Part shown: piece after piece, positions 46,693 through 56,533 of the stretch | Numbering within the stretch: position 1 is the stretch's first letter | How the letters are laid out: each line of letters begins with the position of its first letter | Assembly (NCBI RefSeq): GCF_000300455.3 | Contig: NZ_CP007215.2 | Span: 1,798,001 to 1,862,000, forward strand | DNA: 64,000 bases | Source: Kosakonia sacchari SP1 | Lineage (GTDB): Bacteria > Pseudomonadota > Gammaproteobacteria > Enterobacterales > Enterobacteriaceae | Reading direction: 5' to 3' | Notes under the pieces: model-generated | Told to the model about the DNA's origin: nothing | Database searches by the model: none | Seen by the model: only the letters and a program-made list of their open reading frames with translations | Position numbers and translations under genes: made by a program

Positions 46693-47484
46693 TTAGCGCA
46701 GGCAGGCGATATATTTCTCACCTGAACGGCGCACAATTTCCGCAGCATGTTGCACGATCTCCCGCCCTTCAAACGCGCCGTAGAGTTTCGCGAATTTCAC
46801 CGTATCCAGCCGGCGTGTCATTTCACGAACCGTCTCTGCCGGCAGCGGCAGCATATTCGGGTAGCTCCACATAAAGGAGACGGCATTTGCGCCCGGCGCG
46901 ACCTGAACGATGTCGCCGGACAGCAGCATACCTTCATCACGCGCCCAGTGGAGAACGCAGCCACCGGCAAAATGGCCGCCAAGTCGCATGATGCTCACGT
47001 CTGAGGTCAGCTGCAGAGTGTCGCCGTCCCAGAGAGTAATGTGCGGGCTGTCGCGCATGATCCACTCGCGATCGCATTCATGCAGATAAATCGGCGCGTC
47101 AAACGCGGCGGCCCAGTCTTGCATGGTGGTGTAGAAATGGGGATGCGAAATAGCGATAGCCTTGAGCCCGCCCAGAGAGGCGATCAGCGTTTTTGTGGCG
47201 TCGTCGAGCGTGGCGATGCAGTCCCACAAAATATTGCCCTGCGCTGTTCTCAGCAGAAAAGCGCGCTGCGCAATCGCGAAGTCAGGCACGGTTTTGATGC
47301 TAAAGAGATCGCTCTCATGTTGTTGCCATTTATTGACATGCGAGGCCAGAAGGGCAGGGAACTCAACCCACTTCTGCCCAGTTACCGGCACGAACTGGCG
47401 CTCATCTTCGCAGATAGTGCACCGGTGTGGGTGAGTGTCGGTGATTTCATACGAGGTGCCGCACGCGTTGCATAAGGTGATCAT
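46693..47484 (-). CDS. MBL-fold metallo-hydrolase with N-terminal zinc ribbon
   Basis: The protein has 263 residues. The first 25 hold two Cys pairs (C5-x2-C8 and C22-x2-C25), a zinc ribbon. The beta-lactamase fold follows with the partial metal motif SHPHFYTT (about residue 113), GGHFAGGC (about 168) and SGDIVQV (about 188); the usual HxHxDH is reduced to HPHFYT, so catalysis differs from typical members or is lost. Substrate unknown. Confidence 0.75.
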   Translation of the reverse strand: MITLCNACGTSYEITDTHPHRCTICEDERQFVPVTGQKWVEFPALLASHVNKWQQHESDLFSIKTVPDFAIAQRAFLLRTAQGNILWDCIATLDDATKTLIASLGGLKAIAISHPHFYTTMQDWAAAFDAPIYLHECDREWIMRDSPHITLWDGDTLQLTSDVSIMRLGGHFAGGCVLHWARDEGMLLSGDIVQVAPGANAVSFMWSYPNMLPLPAETVREMTRRLDTVKFAKLYGAFEGREIVQHAAEIVRRSGEKYIACLR

Positions 47485-47713
47485 TGTCGTCCTCTCTGTT
47501 GCGGTTACGTCAGTGATAAAGGGGGTTTTGCAGAGAATGGCTTCTTTTTGCCGGACGATGCCCGCGCCATTATTTGAATAACAACATCTTTAGCATGGCA
47601 CATTGTGGCCGCGGTATGTGCTGGACAGTGCGGGCGCAACAGAGGAAAGCGCGATGAACGACTGAACGGTTAAGCGCGCAGCATCAGAACAAAGGAAAAG
47701 GTCAGCGCGGGAT

Positions 47714-48057
47714 TTAAGGCGCGTTCGGTGAGAAGGTGTCGCGTTTTTCAGCCCATTTCAGCATCGCATCCAGCGCCGGGCACAGGGCTTGCCCCCACTC
47801 CGTAAGCCGGTATTCCACCTTCGGCGGGATCTGCGGATAGACCTTGCGCGACACAATGCCATCCGCTTCGAGCTGCCGCAGTTGCTGGCTCAACATCTTT
47901 TGCGAAATGCCCGGAATAAGTCTGCTGAAATCGGAGTAGCGCTGCACTTTTCCATCAAATAAATGAAACAGGATGACCAGCTTCCAGCGGCCTTCCAGTA
48001 ATCGCAGCACCTGTTCGACGCCAAGCGCGGCGGTATCGGGGTATAAATCTTACTCAT
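47714..48057 (-). pseudogene. HxlR-family regulator with an N-terminal frameshift
   Basis: The long frame (GTG-less, 98 codons from 48010) has the HxlR winged helix: RWKLVILFHLFDGKVQRYSDFSRLIPGISQKMLSQQLRQLE. The natural start, ATG 48057 (MSKIYTP...), is in another frame. Adding one base to the GGGG at 48038-48041 (CCCC on the coding strand) joins them as MSKIYTPDTAALGVEQVLRLLEG..., 114 residues, as in relatives I know. It is divergent from the two-gene unit at 48148 and probably controls it. Confidence 0.7.
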
Positions 48058-48147
48058 AAGCCTGTTACTAACTTTTTTGTGCGTTCTTGATGATTTGACA
48101 CTATATGGTGAAAATGAGAGCACCGCAAACCGAAGGAGCCTCTCACC

Positions 48148-48474
48148 ATGTCTTTATCATTACCCGACGCAGTTGCTACCTACTTCGCCATCAGTAATGG
48201 CGCAGATATCGCCAACGTTAATCACTGCTTTACGCCTGATGCCGTTGTAATCGATGAAAGTAAGACGTATCGCGGCCTTGAAGCCATCCAGGCCTGGCAA
48301 CGCGATGCGCAGAATGCGTTTGAATACACCGTTGAGCCGATCCGGGTGGCTGATGACGGAACGCGGCTAACGGTAACCTCACATGTGGCGGGCAATTTTC
48401 CCGGCAGCCCGGTGCAGCTTAGCCATGCGTTCACCTTACTGGACGGGAAGATTGCCGCACTGGAGATCGTGTAA
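48148..48474 (+). CDS. SnoaL/NTF2-like protein
   Basis: The 108-residue protein has the small alpha+beta barrel pattern ([39 protein letters not shown]; later [13 protein letters not shown]). Relatives are isomerases, hydratases or binding proteins with varied substrates. GAAGGAG precedes the start. The stop and the start of the next gene overlap by one base (TAATG), so both are translated together. Confidence 0.82.
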   Translation: MSLSLPDAVATYFAISNGADIANVNHCFTPDAVVIDESKTYRGLEAIQAWQRDAQNAFEYTVEPIRVADDGTRLTVTSHVAGNFPGSPVQLSHAFTLLDGKIAALEIV

Positions 48475-49253
48475 TGAGCATGAATCTGAACTTACAAGGA
48501 AAACGCGTTCTGGTCACGGCGGGCACCAAAGGCGTTGGGAAGGCGGTTGTTGGTCTGTTTCATGACGAGGGTGCGAAAGTGTTAACCACCGCGCGGATCC
48601 AGCCTGATGAATCGTTAGCGGATCACTTTGTGGCGGCCGATCTGACAACGGTTGACGGTTGTCATCGTGTCGCGCAGGCAGTGCAGAGCCACTTTGGCGG
48701 CGTTGACATCATTGTTCACGTTGTTGGTGGCTCGACAGCGCCCGGTGGCGGTTTTGCAGCGTTAGGCGAAGAGGAGTGGCAACAGGAACTGAACCTTAAT
48801 CTGCTGCCTGCGGTCCGCCTCGACAGAGCGCTTTTACCCGGCATGCTCGCGCAGGGTGCGGGGGTCATTATTCATGTCACCTCTATCCAGCGCGAACTGC
48901 CGTTGCCGGAATCGACAACCGCCTATGCCGCAGCTAAGGCTGCACTCTCTACCTACAGTAAAAGCCTGTCGAAAGAGGTATCACCAAAAGGGATCCGCGT
49001 GCTGCGTGTCGCACCCGGCTGGATTGAAACTGAAGCCTCTGTCGCGCTGGCCGAACGGCTCGCGCACCAGGCGGGAACGGATTACGAAGGCGGAAAGAAA
49101 ATCATCATGGATTCGCTCGGCGGCATCCCGCTGGGGCGCCCGTCAAAACCTGTGGAAGTGGCCAGTCTCATTGTGTTCCTCGCTTCATCCTGTGCGGCGG
49201 CGATCACGGGAACGGAATATGTTATTGATGGCGGCACGGTGCCAACGGTGTAA
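48474..49253 (+). CDS. Short-chain dehydrogenase/reductase
   Basis: The 259-residue NAD(P)-dependent oxidoreductase has the cofactor motif [10 protein letters not shown] (about residues 15-24), the catalytic Ser in [12 protein letters not shown] and the YAAAK Tyr-Lys pair (about residues 158-162). The C-terminal end [11 protein letters not shown] is typical of classical SDRs. The substrate is unknown. It is coupled to the NTF2-like gene and divergent from the HxlR gene, a common arrangement for redox or aldehyde-stress response. Confidence 0.86.
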   Translation: MSMNLNLQGKRVLVTAGTKGVGKAVVGLFHDEGAKVLTTARIQPDESLADHFVAADLTTVDGCHRVAQAVQSHFGGVDIIVHVVGGSTAPGGGFAALGEEEWQQELNLNLLPAVRLDRALLPGMLAQGAGVIIHVTSIQRELPLPESTTAYAAAKAALSTYSKSLSKEVSPKGIRVLRVAPGWIETEASVALAERLAHQAGTDYEGGKKIIMDSLGGIPLGRPSKPVEVASLIVFLASSCAAAITGTEYVIDGGTVPTV

Positions 49254-49414
49254 TCGCGACGGTCACTGCGCGTGACATCAACGCAGCGGAATGGTGTACG
49301 TTGGTGGCTGTTTATTCTCTCTCGCGAGCTGGAATGTGCGTAAATCGGGCGCGGAAAAAAGAACGAACGGCTAAAGGGAAGGCGGCAGCAAGTTGTCAGG
49401 CCAGAAAAGCAAAA

Positions 49415-49434
49415 AGCCTGCTTAAAAGCAGGCT
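49415..49434 (-). terminator. Terminator of tRNA-Asn copy 4
   Basis: AGCCTGCTTAAAAGCAGGCT hairpin, as at the other copies. Confidence 0.88.
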
Positions 49435-49444
49435 TTTCTGAATT

Positions 49445-49520
49445 TGGCTCCTCTGACTGGACTCGAACCAGTGACATACGGATTAACAGTCCGCCGTTCT
49501 ACCGACTGAACTACAGAGGA
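49445..49520 (-). tRNA. asn: tRNA-Asn (GTT), copy 4
   Basis: A 76-base tRNA with encoded CCA, identical to copies 1-3. The promoter on the minus strand is TTGACA (complement of 49561-49566) with TAGTAT near 49540-49546. Next to mtfA, as asnT is in E. coli. Confidence 0.97.
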
Positions 49521-49619
49521 ATCGTGTGAACGGGGCGCATACTACTGGCCCCGCACTTGAGTGTCAACACTAAATTTAACACACTGATTCAACTGGCGAA
49601 TTAAAACACAGGCGACGTT

Positions 49620-50417
49620 TTAATGTACCTGTCGGGTACTGTCGTTATCGCAGCCTGCCTGCCCGCGCAAACGGCTTAGCGGATCCTGTCCATAGAAATG
49701 GCAGAAGCGCTGCCACAGCGCCGGGAAGCGGGGAGCGAACAGCTCTGGCGCGCTAAAGAAATACTCTGACAGCACGGCGAAACACTCTGCCGGATCGGTT
49801 GCCGCGTAGGCGTCGATGCTGGCCGCGCTTTCGCCAACCAGATCGATCTCATCCTGAATGTTGTCCATCGCGGCACGCAGATCATGTTCCCAGCCTGCCA
49901 CTTCACGCAGCGGAATCAGCGGAATGCCGCTGGCGCGATCGCCGTTGCGCGTATCCAGTTTATGCGCCACTTCATGAATAATGAGATTGAAGCCGGAAGC
50001 GTCGAACGAATCCTGAATATCCAGCCAGTTCAGTATGATGGGCCCTTGTTGCCAGCTCTGCCCGGACTGAACCACGCGTTGATTGTGCACCAGACCAATG
50101 TCGTCTTCCCACTCGTCATCGACAACAAACGGCGCCGGGTAGATCAGCACTTCGTGGAAGCCATCGAGCCATTCAAGGCCAAGCTCCAGCACTGGCAGGC
50201 AAAACAGTAAGCCGATACGCGCGCTTTTCAGCGCATCCAGATCGAATCCTTGCAACGGAACCAGGCGTTTTTGCTGCAAAAAGCGGTCAGCCAGATGAAC
50301 AAGTTTCTCCTGTTCCTCCGGCGACAAATTTGCTAACACAGGGGCATTTAACGCTTCTTCCCAGGGGTATTCTGCGCCTTCGGCAGATTCCCTTGTCTTC
50401 CAGGGCCACTTAATCAT
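49620..50417 (-). CDS. mtfA: MtfA (YeeI), Mlc-binding zinc peptidase
   Basis: The 265-residue protein has the zinc metallopeptidase motif HEVAH near residues 149-153, with EYFF further on. In E. coli MtfA binds and inactivates the glucose repressor Mlc, thereby raising ptsG expression, and has aminopeptidase activity. Length and sequence fit; gene order with serU and asnT is also conserved. Confidence 0.94.
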   Translation of the reverse strand: MIKWPWKTRESAEGAEYPWEEALNAPVLANLSPEEQEKLVHLADRFLQQKRLVPLQGFDLDALKSARIGLLFCLPVLELGLEWLDGFHEVLIYPAPFVVDDEWEDDIGLVHNQRVVQSGQSWQQGPIILNWLDIQDSFDASGFNLIIHEVAHKLDTRNGDRASGIPLIPLREVAGWEHDLRAAMDNIQDEIDLVGESAASIDAYAATDPAECFAVLSEYFFSAPELFAPRFPALWQRFCHFYGQDPLSRLRGQAGCDNDSTRQVH

Positions 50418-50510
50418 CGTTTTGCTCGCAAACTCGCCACTTGAACCAAATTAACGGGACAGGGTCTGTTAAAATGCCAAATTACCTGGCATCATGGCAA
50501 CCATCTGAAC

Positions 50511-50600
50511 GGAGAGATGCCGGAGCGGCTGAACGGGACGGTCTCGAAAACCGTAGTTGGGGCAACTCAACCGGGGGTTCAAATCCCCCTCTCTCCGCCA
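50511..50600 (+). tRNA. serU: tRNA-Ser (CGA)
   Basis: The 90-base class II tRNA runs from GGAGAGATGC to the encoded CCA, with anticodon loop GGTCTCGAAAACC (CGA) and a long variable arm (GTTGGGGCAACTCAAC). Size and position match E. coli serU. Confidence 0.96.
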
Positions 50601-50997
50601 TTATTCAAACAGTTACGCGCTTCGCTTTCAACGACTCCCGTCACAGTTGTTTTTTCACTCTTGCATTTGCACATTTTATAACCTTTTCTTAACATAATTG
50701 ATAGAAATGATTGCCGCTTTTATCATTAATTTTTGGAGCGTTTCCGCGCGGTCTGAAAATGTCACTTTAAGTGCACTAATTACACTTTTTCTTATTAATT
50801 TTTATCCCGTTACGTCTGTTTGTCATTTACACATGGCACACTCATTCGCGGTCTGCGACCGTTGCGGGTGAGGGGACTCATCAGTCTCGCTGATATATCT
50901 TTAAAATTCATCAACTGACGATATGATGAGAGAGTTGTCACATTTATGTCGGGACAATTTCATTTCTTTCATCCCTTAACCCATGCGGAAAACCATT
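50601..50997. other. AT-rich non-coding region before the small membrane protein gene
   Basis: Nearly 400 bases with no gene I can support. The first half is rich in TTTT and ATTAAT; it must hold the promoter of the following genes. A short dyad (CGGTCTGCGACCG) lies near 50849-50861. I see no terminator for serU apart from T-rich sequence. Confidence 0.4.
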
Positions 50998-51264
50998 ATG
51001 GACGATAAAGCGGTTCGCAGCCTCGGTGGCAAACTGGCACTCTGGGTGTTCTGGATTTTCTGCGTCTATTTTATCTGGACTGTGCTAAACGATATCTGGC
51101 CAGTCAGCCAGACAAATTTGCCAGCCGGGTTTACTACTGGCACGGTGGGAACCGCGACCGGGAACTGGCTGAACTCGTTTTTTGGCATGCTGGTTTTAGC
51201 CGTCGTGGGTGCGATACTGGGTGCTATTGCCTGGTACACCCGTCCGCAGGATCCAGATGCCTGA
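50998..51264 (+). CDS. Small inner membrane protein, 88 residues
   Basis: Two hydrophobic helices (about residues 14-32 and 61-81) flank a short loop rich in Thr and Gly, with a charged start and end. I do not recognise the family. An upstream ATG at 50983 lacks a ribosome site; ATG 50998 has GCGGAA before it. It is 36 bases upstream of yedJ on the same strand and may be cotranscribed. Confidence 0.7.
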   Translation: MDDKAVRSLGGKLALWVFWIFCVYFIWTVLNDIWPVSQTNLPAGFTTGTVGTATGNWLNSFFGMLVLAVVGAILGAIAWYTRPQDPDA

Positions 51265-51300
51265 AACAGCAGGTAGGGGCTTTCATTAACGGGAACAAGA

Positions 51301-51999
51301 ATGAATGTAATCGACTGGCAGCACCGTTTTGACCAATGGATTTCTCAGCATTTTAACCACGGCGACGCCGCGCATGACGTCTCACACTTTCGCCGGGTCT
51401 GGAAAACAGCACAAACGCTAATGCAAGGCCAACAGGTTGATGCGCTGGTGGTGCTCACCGCCTGTTATTTCCATGACATCGTGAGTTTTGCCAAAAATCA
51501 CCCGCAGCGTCACCAGTCTTCAGTCATGGCGGCAGAAAAAACGGCGGCTATTCTCGAAAGCGAGTTTCCTGATTTCCCGCAAAACGCCGTGGCTGGCGTG
51601 CGCCATGCCATTGAAGCGCACAGCTTCAGCGCCGACATTGCGCCGCAAACGCTGGAGGCGAAAATTGTTCAGGATGCCGATCGGCTGGAATCGCTTGGAG
51701 CGATTGGCCTGGCGCGCGTCTTTGCCGTTTCCGGCTCGATGGGCGCAGCCTTATTCGATGGCGAAGATCCATTTGCCGCCGAACGTGAACTGGATGATAA
51801 AGCCTTCGCCCTCGATCATTTTCGTTGCAAGCTGCTGAAATTACCCGCCACCATGCAGACTGAACAAGGGCGTAAATTCGCCGAACACAACGCGGATTTT
51901 TTGGTGCACTTTATGGCGAAACTCAGCGCCGAACTGCAAGGTGATCACCAGCGCGTTGATGAAGAGGTGCTGCGCCGCTTTAGTTTTCATCTGGCCTGA
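51301..51999 (+). CDS. yedJ: YedJ, HD-domain phosphohydrolase
   Basis: The 232-residue protein has the HD metal ligands: His in DVSHFRRVW (about residue 30), the HD pair in CYFHDIV (about residues 58-59) and Asp in [14 protein letters not shown] (about residue 126). Members hydrolyse phosphate esters or nucleotides; the substrate of YedJ is not known to me. Followed 12 bases later by vsr. Confidence 0.92.
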   Translation: MNVIDWQHRFDQWISQHFNHGDAAHDVSHFRRVWKTAQTLMQGQQVDALVVLTACYFHDIVSFAKNHPQRHQSSVMAAEKTAAILESEFPDFPQNAVAGVRHAIEAHSFSADIAPQTLEAKIVQDADRLESLGAIGLARVFAVSGSMGAALFDGEDPFAAERELDDKAFALDHFRCKLLKLPATMQTEQGRKFAEHNADFLVHFMAKLSAELQGDHQRVDEEVLRRFSFHLA

Positions 52000-52011
52000 C
52001 GGAGACGCGCG

Positions 52012-52506
52012 ATGGCGGATGTGCATGATAAAGCAACGCGCAGTAAAAATATGCGCGCCATCGGCACAAAGGATACCGAGATTGAAAGGCGGCTTGCCGC
52101 GTGTCTTCTTTCACTGGAACTCGATTTTCGTGTCCAGGATGCTGCTTTGCCGGGGCGACCTGATTTTGTGCTCGACGATTATCGCTGCGTTATCTTTACC
52201 CACGGTTGCTTCTGGCATCACCACACCTGTTATCTTTTTAAAGTGCCTGCCACGCGCACGGATTTCTGGCTGGAGAAGATTGGCAAAAACGTTGAACGCG
52301 ATGCGCGCGATACGTCGTCGTTGCTGGAACTGGGCTGGCGAGTGCTGGTGGTCTGGGAGTGTGCGCTGCGGGGGCGGTTAAAACTCGGCGATGCGGCGCT
52401 ATGTGAACGGCTGGAGGAGTGGATCTGCGAAGGGCAACAGACTGCGCAGATCGACACTCAGGGGATTCATGCGATGGCGGTTACTTCTCTGCCTCGCAAG
52501 GCGTAG
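52012..52506 (+). CDS. vsr: Vsr, very short patch repair endonuclease
   Basis: The 164-residue protein nicks 5' of T in T:G mismatches that arise from deaminated 5-methylcytosine. The conserved N-terminus (MADVHDKATRSKNMRAI), the catalytic Asp in PGRPDF (about residue 51) and the FTHGCFWHHHTCYLFK zinc and DNA-wedging region are intact. The C-terminus is about 8 residues longer than in E. coli. The usual partner gene dcm, which precedes vsr in E. coli, is absent: vsr directly follows yedJ. Its 3' end overlaps yedA by 26 bases. Confidence 0.93.
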   Translation: MADVHDKATRSKNMRAIGTKDTEIERRLAACLLSLELDFRVQDAALPGRPDFVLDDYRCVIFTHGCFWHHHTCYLFKVPATRTDFWLEKIGKNVERDARDTSSLLELGWRVLVVWECALRGRLKLGDAALCERLEEWICEGQQTAQIDTQGIHAMAVTSLPRKA

Positions 52507-53392
52507 CTACCGGGCGCGCCGGAAGGAGATATTTACCCAACGTCACCAGCACCACCGCCATAATAATGATGCCCAACGCCAGCCATTCTACAGACGAGAG
52601 ATGTTCCCCGCCAAAGCTCGTGCCGAGCAGCACGGCGACAACCGGATTGACATACGCATAGCTGGTGGCAACGGCAGGCGAGACGTTGCGGATCAGGTAC
52701 ATATAGGCGTTGATAGCGATAATGGAGCCAAATAGCGCCAGATAACCGACGGCGAAGAAACCGGACAGTGGCGGTACTGCGCTTAGGCGCTCACCGCTTA
52801 ATGCCGAAGCTGCTAACAACACAATGCCTGCGGCCAGCATTTCGATTGCGCCCGCCATCATGCCGCTCGGCAGTTCAATGCGCGAGCCGTATACCGAGCC
52901 GAATGCCCAGCTTAGCGAACCGACCAGAATCAACACGGCGCCCCACGGATTACCGCTTAAGTTCCCGCCACTATTAAGCAAAACAATGCCTGCCAGACCA
53001 ATGGCAATGCCAAACCACTCAAGTTTTCGCGTCTTAATGCCGAAAAAGTGACTGAAACACAAGGTAAATAGCGGAACGGTCGCCACAACAACAGCGGCAA
53101 TTCCCGATGGCACATTTTGGTGTTCGGCGACGGTCACAAACCCATTGCCCACCGCCAGTAGCAGCACGCCAATCAGCGCGGCATTAAGCATCGGACGAAG
53201 TGGCGGCAATTTATGGCCGGTCAGTAATAAGACGCTGGTCAGAATGACGCCCGCAGATAAAAAGCGTGTACCGGCCAGCATAAACGGCGGCCAGCTTTCA
53301 ACGCCTATGCGAATAACAAAGTACGTGGAACCCCAAATAATATAGAGCGCGAAAAGCGCGCCAATAAGCGGTAAAACTTGCCTGAAACGCAT
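52481..53392 (-). CDS. yedA: YedA, EamA/DMT-family transporter
   Basis: The 303-residue protein has about ten helices arranged as two EamA repeats (first repeat with ALYIIWGSTYFVIRIGVESWPP, second with SWAFGSVYGSR). It is closely similar to E. coli YedA, a putative amino acid or metabolite exporter. The start at 53392 (MRFRQ) agrees with the E. coli protein; the frame is open 15 bases further. It is convergent with vsr. Confidence 0.92.
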   Translation of the reverse strand: MRFRQVLPLIGALFALYIIWGSTYFVIRIGVESWPPFMLAGTRFLSAGVILTSVLLLTGHKLPPLRPMLNAALIGVLLLAVGNGFVTVAEHQNVPSGIAAVVVATVPLFTLCFSHFFGIKTRKLEWFGIAIGLAGIVLLNSGGNLSGNPWGAVLILVGSLSWAFGSVYGSRIELPSGMMAGAIEMLAAGIVLLAASALSGERLSAVPPLSGFFAVGYLALFGSIIAINAYMYLIRNVSPAVATSYAYVNPVVAVLLGTSFGGEHLSSVEWLALGIIIMAVVLVTLGKYLLPARPVATPCEAEK

Positions 53393-53568
53393 AACCCACC
53401 ACGGCAAAAGATAAGAGGCTTATAGTAAACGTTAAAACTATCGGGCTGGCGAGTGGTTAATTGCGTAAGGAGTGTTAAATTTTTGTTGACTATAAGAGGT
53501 GATTTTCGTCCCGGACTTTTTCCATCATACTGATAAGCGTGACATCATAAATTCAAAAGGAAGATATT

Positions 53569-54480
53569 TTGGCAGGAAGTAGTTTATTAACATTACTCGA
53601 TGATATTGCGACGTTGCTGGATGATATTTCAGTGATGGGCAAACTGGCGGCGAAAAAGACTGCTGGTGTGCTGGGCGACGATCTTTCGCTTAACGCGCAG
53701 CAGGTCACCGGCGTGCGCGCCAACCGCGAATTGCCGGTGGTGTGGAGCGTCGCGCGTGGATCATTGCTGAATAAGGTGATTCTCGTGCCGCTGGCGTTAC
53801 TGATTAGCGCTTTTATCCCCTGGGCCATTACACCGCTGTTGATGCTTGGCGGCGCGTTTTTATGTTTTGAAGGTGTGGAGAAAGTGCTGCACACGTTTGA
53901 AGCGCGTAAACATAAAGAGAGCCCGGAAGCCCGCCAGCAGCGTCTGGAAGCGCTGGCGGCGCAAGATCCGCAGCAGTTCGAGAAAGATAAAATCAAAGGC
54001 GCGGTGCGTACCGATTTTATTCTCTCTGCCGAGATTGTCGCCATCACGCTTGGCATCGTTGCCGACGCGCCTTTGCTGAACCAGGTGCTGATCCTGTCGG
54101 GCATCGCGGTGCTGGTTACCATTGGTGTTTACGGGCTGGTGGGCATCATTGTTAAGCTCGATGATATGGGCTACTGGCTGGTAGAGAAACCGGGCGTGCT
54201 GGCACAGGGGCTGGGCAAAGGGTTGCTATTCACCGCGCCATGGCTCATGAAGATCCTGTCTGTTGTCGGTACGCTGGCAATGTTTCTTGTCGGTGGCGGG
54301 ATTGTGGTTCACGGCATTGCGCCGTTACATCATGCTATCGAGCAATTCGCCGCAAACCAGCCTGCACTGTTGCAAGCGCTGGCACCGATGGTGGCCAACC
54401 TGGTGCTGGGCTTTGTGATTGGTGCCGTTGTGGTTGCGATGATGAAAGGTGTGGAACGTTTACGTGGCGGTGAAAAATAA
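53569..54480 (+). CDS. yedI: YedI, DUF808 inner membrane protein
   Basis: The 303-residue protein has several hydrophobic segments and the family-typical N-terminus [24 protein letters not shown]. The start codon is TTG at 53569, with AAGGAAG 6 bases upstream; no ATG fits. The function is unknown. It is divergent from yedA. Confidence 0.92.
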   Translation: MAGSSLLTLLDDIATLLDDISVMGKLAAKKTAGVLGDDLSLNAQQVTGVRANRELPVVWSVARGSLLNKVILVPLALLISAFIPWAITPLLMLGGAFLCFEGVEKVLHTFEARKHKESPEARQQRLEALAAQDPQQFEKDKIKGAVRTDFILSAEIVAITLGIVADAPLLNQVLILSGIAVLVTIGVYGLVGIIVKLDDMGYWLVEKPGVLAQGLGKGLLFTAPWLMKILSVVGTLAMFLVGGGIVVHGIAPLHHAIEQFAANQPALLQALAPMVANLVLGFVIGAVVVAMMKGVERLRGGEK

Positions 54481-54559
54481 AATCTCGCGGCAAGGATTAC
54501 GCAAATTTAAGCAACTTCGTCTAAGGTGAAAAAGTTTCGCCCTGATACCGGAGGCAAGA

Positions 54560-54742
54560 ATGGTCTTTTTGGTCAGCGATGAAGTGCAGAGTAAAAAGGG
54601 TGGTCCGCTCATGATTGTTACCGGTTATGCCAGCGGTATGGTTGAGTGCCGCTGGTATGACGGTTACGGCGTCAAACGGGAAGCCTTTCGTGAAGATGAG
54701 CTAATGCCTGGCAACAGGCGGCGGATCCACGAAGAAGCGTAA
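54560..54742 (+). CDS. yodC: YodC, DUF2158 small protein
   Basis: The 60-residue protein is like E. coli YodC (GGPLMIVTGYASGMVECRWYDG), a small SH3-like beta domain that may recognise nucleic acid or protein. Function unknown. GGAGG lies 8 bases before the ATG. It is followed by a clear terminator. Confidence 0.9.
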   Translation: MVFLVSDEVQSKKGGPLMIVTGYASGMVECRWYDGYGVKREAFREDELMPGNRRRIHEEA

Positions 54743-54751
54743 CCACAAAAA

Positions 54752-54776
54752 CGCCCGGCATTGCTGGGCGTTTTTA
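54752..54776 (+). terminator. Terminator of yodC
   Basis: CGCCCGGC-ATT-GCTGGGCG hairpin followed by TTTTTATT, 10 bases past the yodC stop. Confidence 0.9.
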
Positions 54777-54835
54777 TTGCCGGATTACGCGCGAGCGGGG
54801 CGGAAGAGCATTCACAGACATCTCAGGGAGCCCGT

Positions 54836-56533
54836 GTGCGGCAGAACCGTGTCGTAAAACAGCCCAGGTCGTTTAAACAACTGCAGCGCTATTTTGTTCC
54901 GGCTCAGGTGGTAAACCTTTGCTTTGTGATCGTGATGGTGTGTTCAACGCTACTGACGTGGCGTGAAGTTATTGTGCTGCAGGGGGCTTATGTCGCCAGC
55001 CAGCGTAGCGCGCTGGAAAACGTCAGTAATGCTCTGGATATGCAGATTCAGGTCGGCGTAGACCGGTTACTTTTTTTCCGAAATGGTATGCAGGCCGCGC
55101 TGCAAAAGCCGTTGGGATTTGAGGCACTAAATTCCGTGCAGGGCGAGTTTGATCGTAAACGCGCCTTACCGTACTGGCAGATTGGCCTGGATAACAGCCG
55201 GACGCTGCCTATTTACGGCGTTTCTGATTCTTTAGTTGAACAGAGTGGGCTGCTGCGTCGCGACGAGGAACGTTTACACGACGAACTCATGGCGGCGATG
55301 GAGCTTGGGTATCTGTTTCGACTCTCCTCTGAGGCCGCCATGTTGCCGCGTCAGGCTTATTATTTCTCACGCGCCGGTTTTTTCCTCTCCACACGCGCTG
55401 TGGATCGCGAGCAGGACATTATTTCTACCTACTACCGCTTATTAACGCGCCCATGGTTTAGCAGCCAACAGCAACAGGAAAATCGTGCGCGTGGCGTTCG
55501 CTGGTTCACGCTTTTAACCAACCCGGAAAATAACAGTTTTGTCGCCGCCAGCGTGCCGCTCGATTACCAGCATTACTGGTACGGCGTGCTGGTAATGAGC
55601 TTTCCTCTGAGTGCAATTAAGCCGTTACTGATTGATGAACAACTCCAGCAGGATGGTGGGGAATATCAGCTTTACGATAATCATTTCCGCCTGCTTATCA
55701 GTACGCAACCTCTGCAGAATGCCAGCGGCGAGTTTAATCAGGATGAGATCGCTAAGCTACAAGCCGACATGGCGCACGATACCGTCGGTGGCCTGCATCT
55801 GGGTACCCGTTATGTGAGCTGGCAAAAGCTTAAACATTTTGGTGGCGTCCTGCTGCGTGTTCACACTTTGCGTGAAGGCCTCTCCGGGGATTTCGGGCGT
55901 ATCAGCATTGCGCTCTCGCTGCTGTGGGTGCTGTTTACCGGCATGCTGCTCTTTTCCTGGGTGGTGATCCGCAGAATGGTGACCAACTTGTATAGCATGC
56001 AACACACGCTGCAATGGCAGGCGTGGTTTGACCCGCTAACCCGCCTTTATAATCGGGGATCGTTCTTTGAGCAGGCGAAAGTGTTATCAGAAGAGGCACG
56101 GGCGCAGGAGCGCCCCTTCGCGATCATTCAGCTTGATATTGACCATTTTAAGGGCGTCAACGACCAGTTCGGTCATCAGGCCGGTGATTTGGTGTTATCC
56201 CACGCAGCCGGGCTTATCAGCAGTTCCATCCGAGAGCAGGATGTCGCCGGTCGCGTCGGTGGCGAAGAGTTCTGTGTTTTATTGCCGGACAGCACGCTTG
56301 AGCAGGCGGTACAGGTTGCCGAGCACATCCGTTCACGCATTGAAAGTAAAGAGATCCTGATCCACAAGCGTACGACGTTGCGCATTACTGTCTCGCTTGG
56401 CGTCAGCGCTGCGCAGGAAAGCGGCAATTACGATTTTGAGTACCTGCAATCCATTGCAGATAGCCGCTTATACCTGGCGAAAAACAGTGGCCGCAATCAA
56501 GTCTGTTCAGTCGATGTGATCCCAAACAGGTGA
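54836..56533 (+). CDS. dgcQ: DgcQ (YedQ), membrane diguanylate cyclase
   Basis: The 565-residue protein makes c-di-GMP. A membrane helix near residues 25-45 and a second near 368-390 enclose a periplasmic CHASE7-like sensor domain, followed by a GGDEF domain whose active site is GGEEF in [12 protein letters not shown] (about residue 480). In E. coli it influences cellulose and biofilm formation. The start is GTG 54836 with AGGGAG upstream, giving E. coli length; a frame open from 54761 begins inside the terminator. Its 3' end overlaps yedP by 37 bases. Confidence 0.93.
   Translation: MRQNRVVKQPRSFKQLQRYFVPAQVVNLCFVIVMVCSTLLTWREVIVLQGAYVASQRSALENVSNALDMQIQVGVDRLLFFRNGMQAALQKPLGFEALNSVQGEFDRKRALPYWQIGLDNSRTLPIYGVSDSLVEQSGLLRRDEERLHDELMAAMELGYLFRLSSEAAMLPRQAYYFSRAGFFLSTRAVDREQDIISTYYRLLTRPWFSSQQQQENRARGVRWFTLLTNPENNSFVAASVPLDYQHYWYGVLVMSFPLSAIKPLLIDEQLQQDGGEYQLYDNHFRLLISTQPLQNASGEFNQDEIAKLQADMAHDTVGGLHLGTRYVSWQKLKHFGGVLLRVHTLREGLSGDFGRISIALSLLWVLFTGMLLFSWVVIRRMVTNLYSMQHTLQWQAWFDPLTRLYNRGSFFEQAKVLSEEARAQERPFAIIQLDIDHFKGVNDQFGHQAGDLVLSHAAGLISSSIREQDVAGRVGGEEFCVLLPDSTLEQAVQVAEHIRSRIESKEILIHKRTTLRITVSLGVSAAQESGNYDFEYLQSIADSRLYLAKNSGRNQVCSVDVIPNR

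Noticed and set aside
29713..49520. tRNA-Asn genes as attachment sites of an integrated island
   Set aside because: No integrase gene and no short direct repeat of a tRNA 3' end other than the complete tRNA copies.
54761..54835. Upstream TTG start of dgcQ at 54761
   Set aside because: It lies within the yodC terminator; GTG 54836 has a good Shine-Dalgarno sequence and gives the E. coli length.
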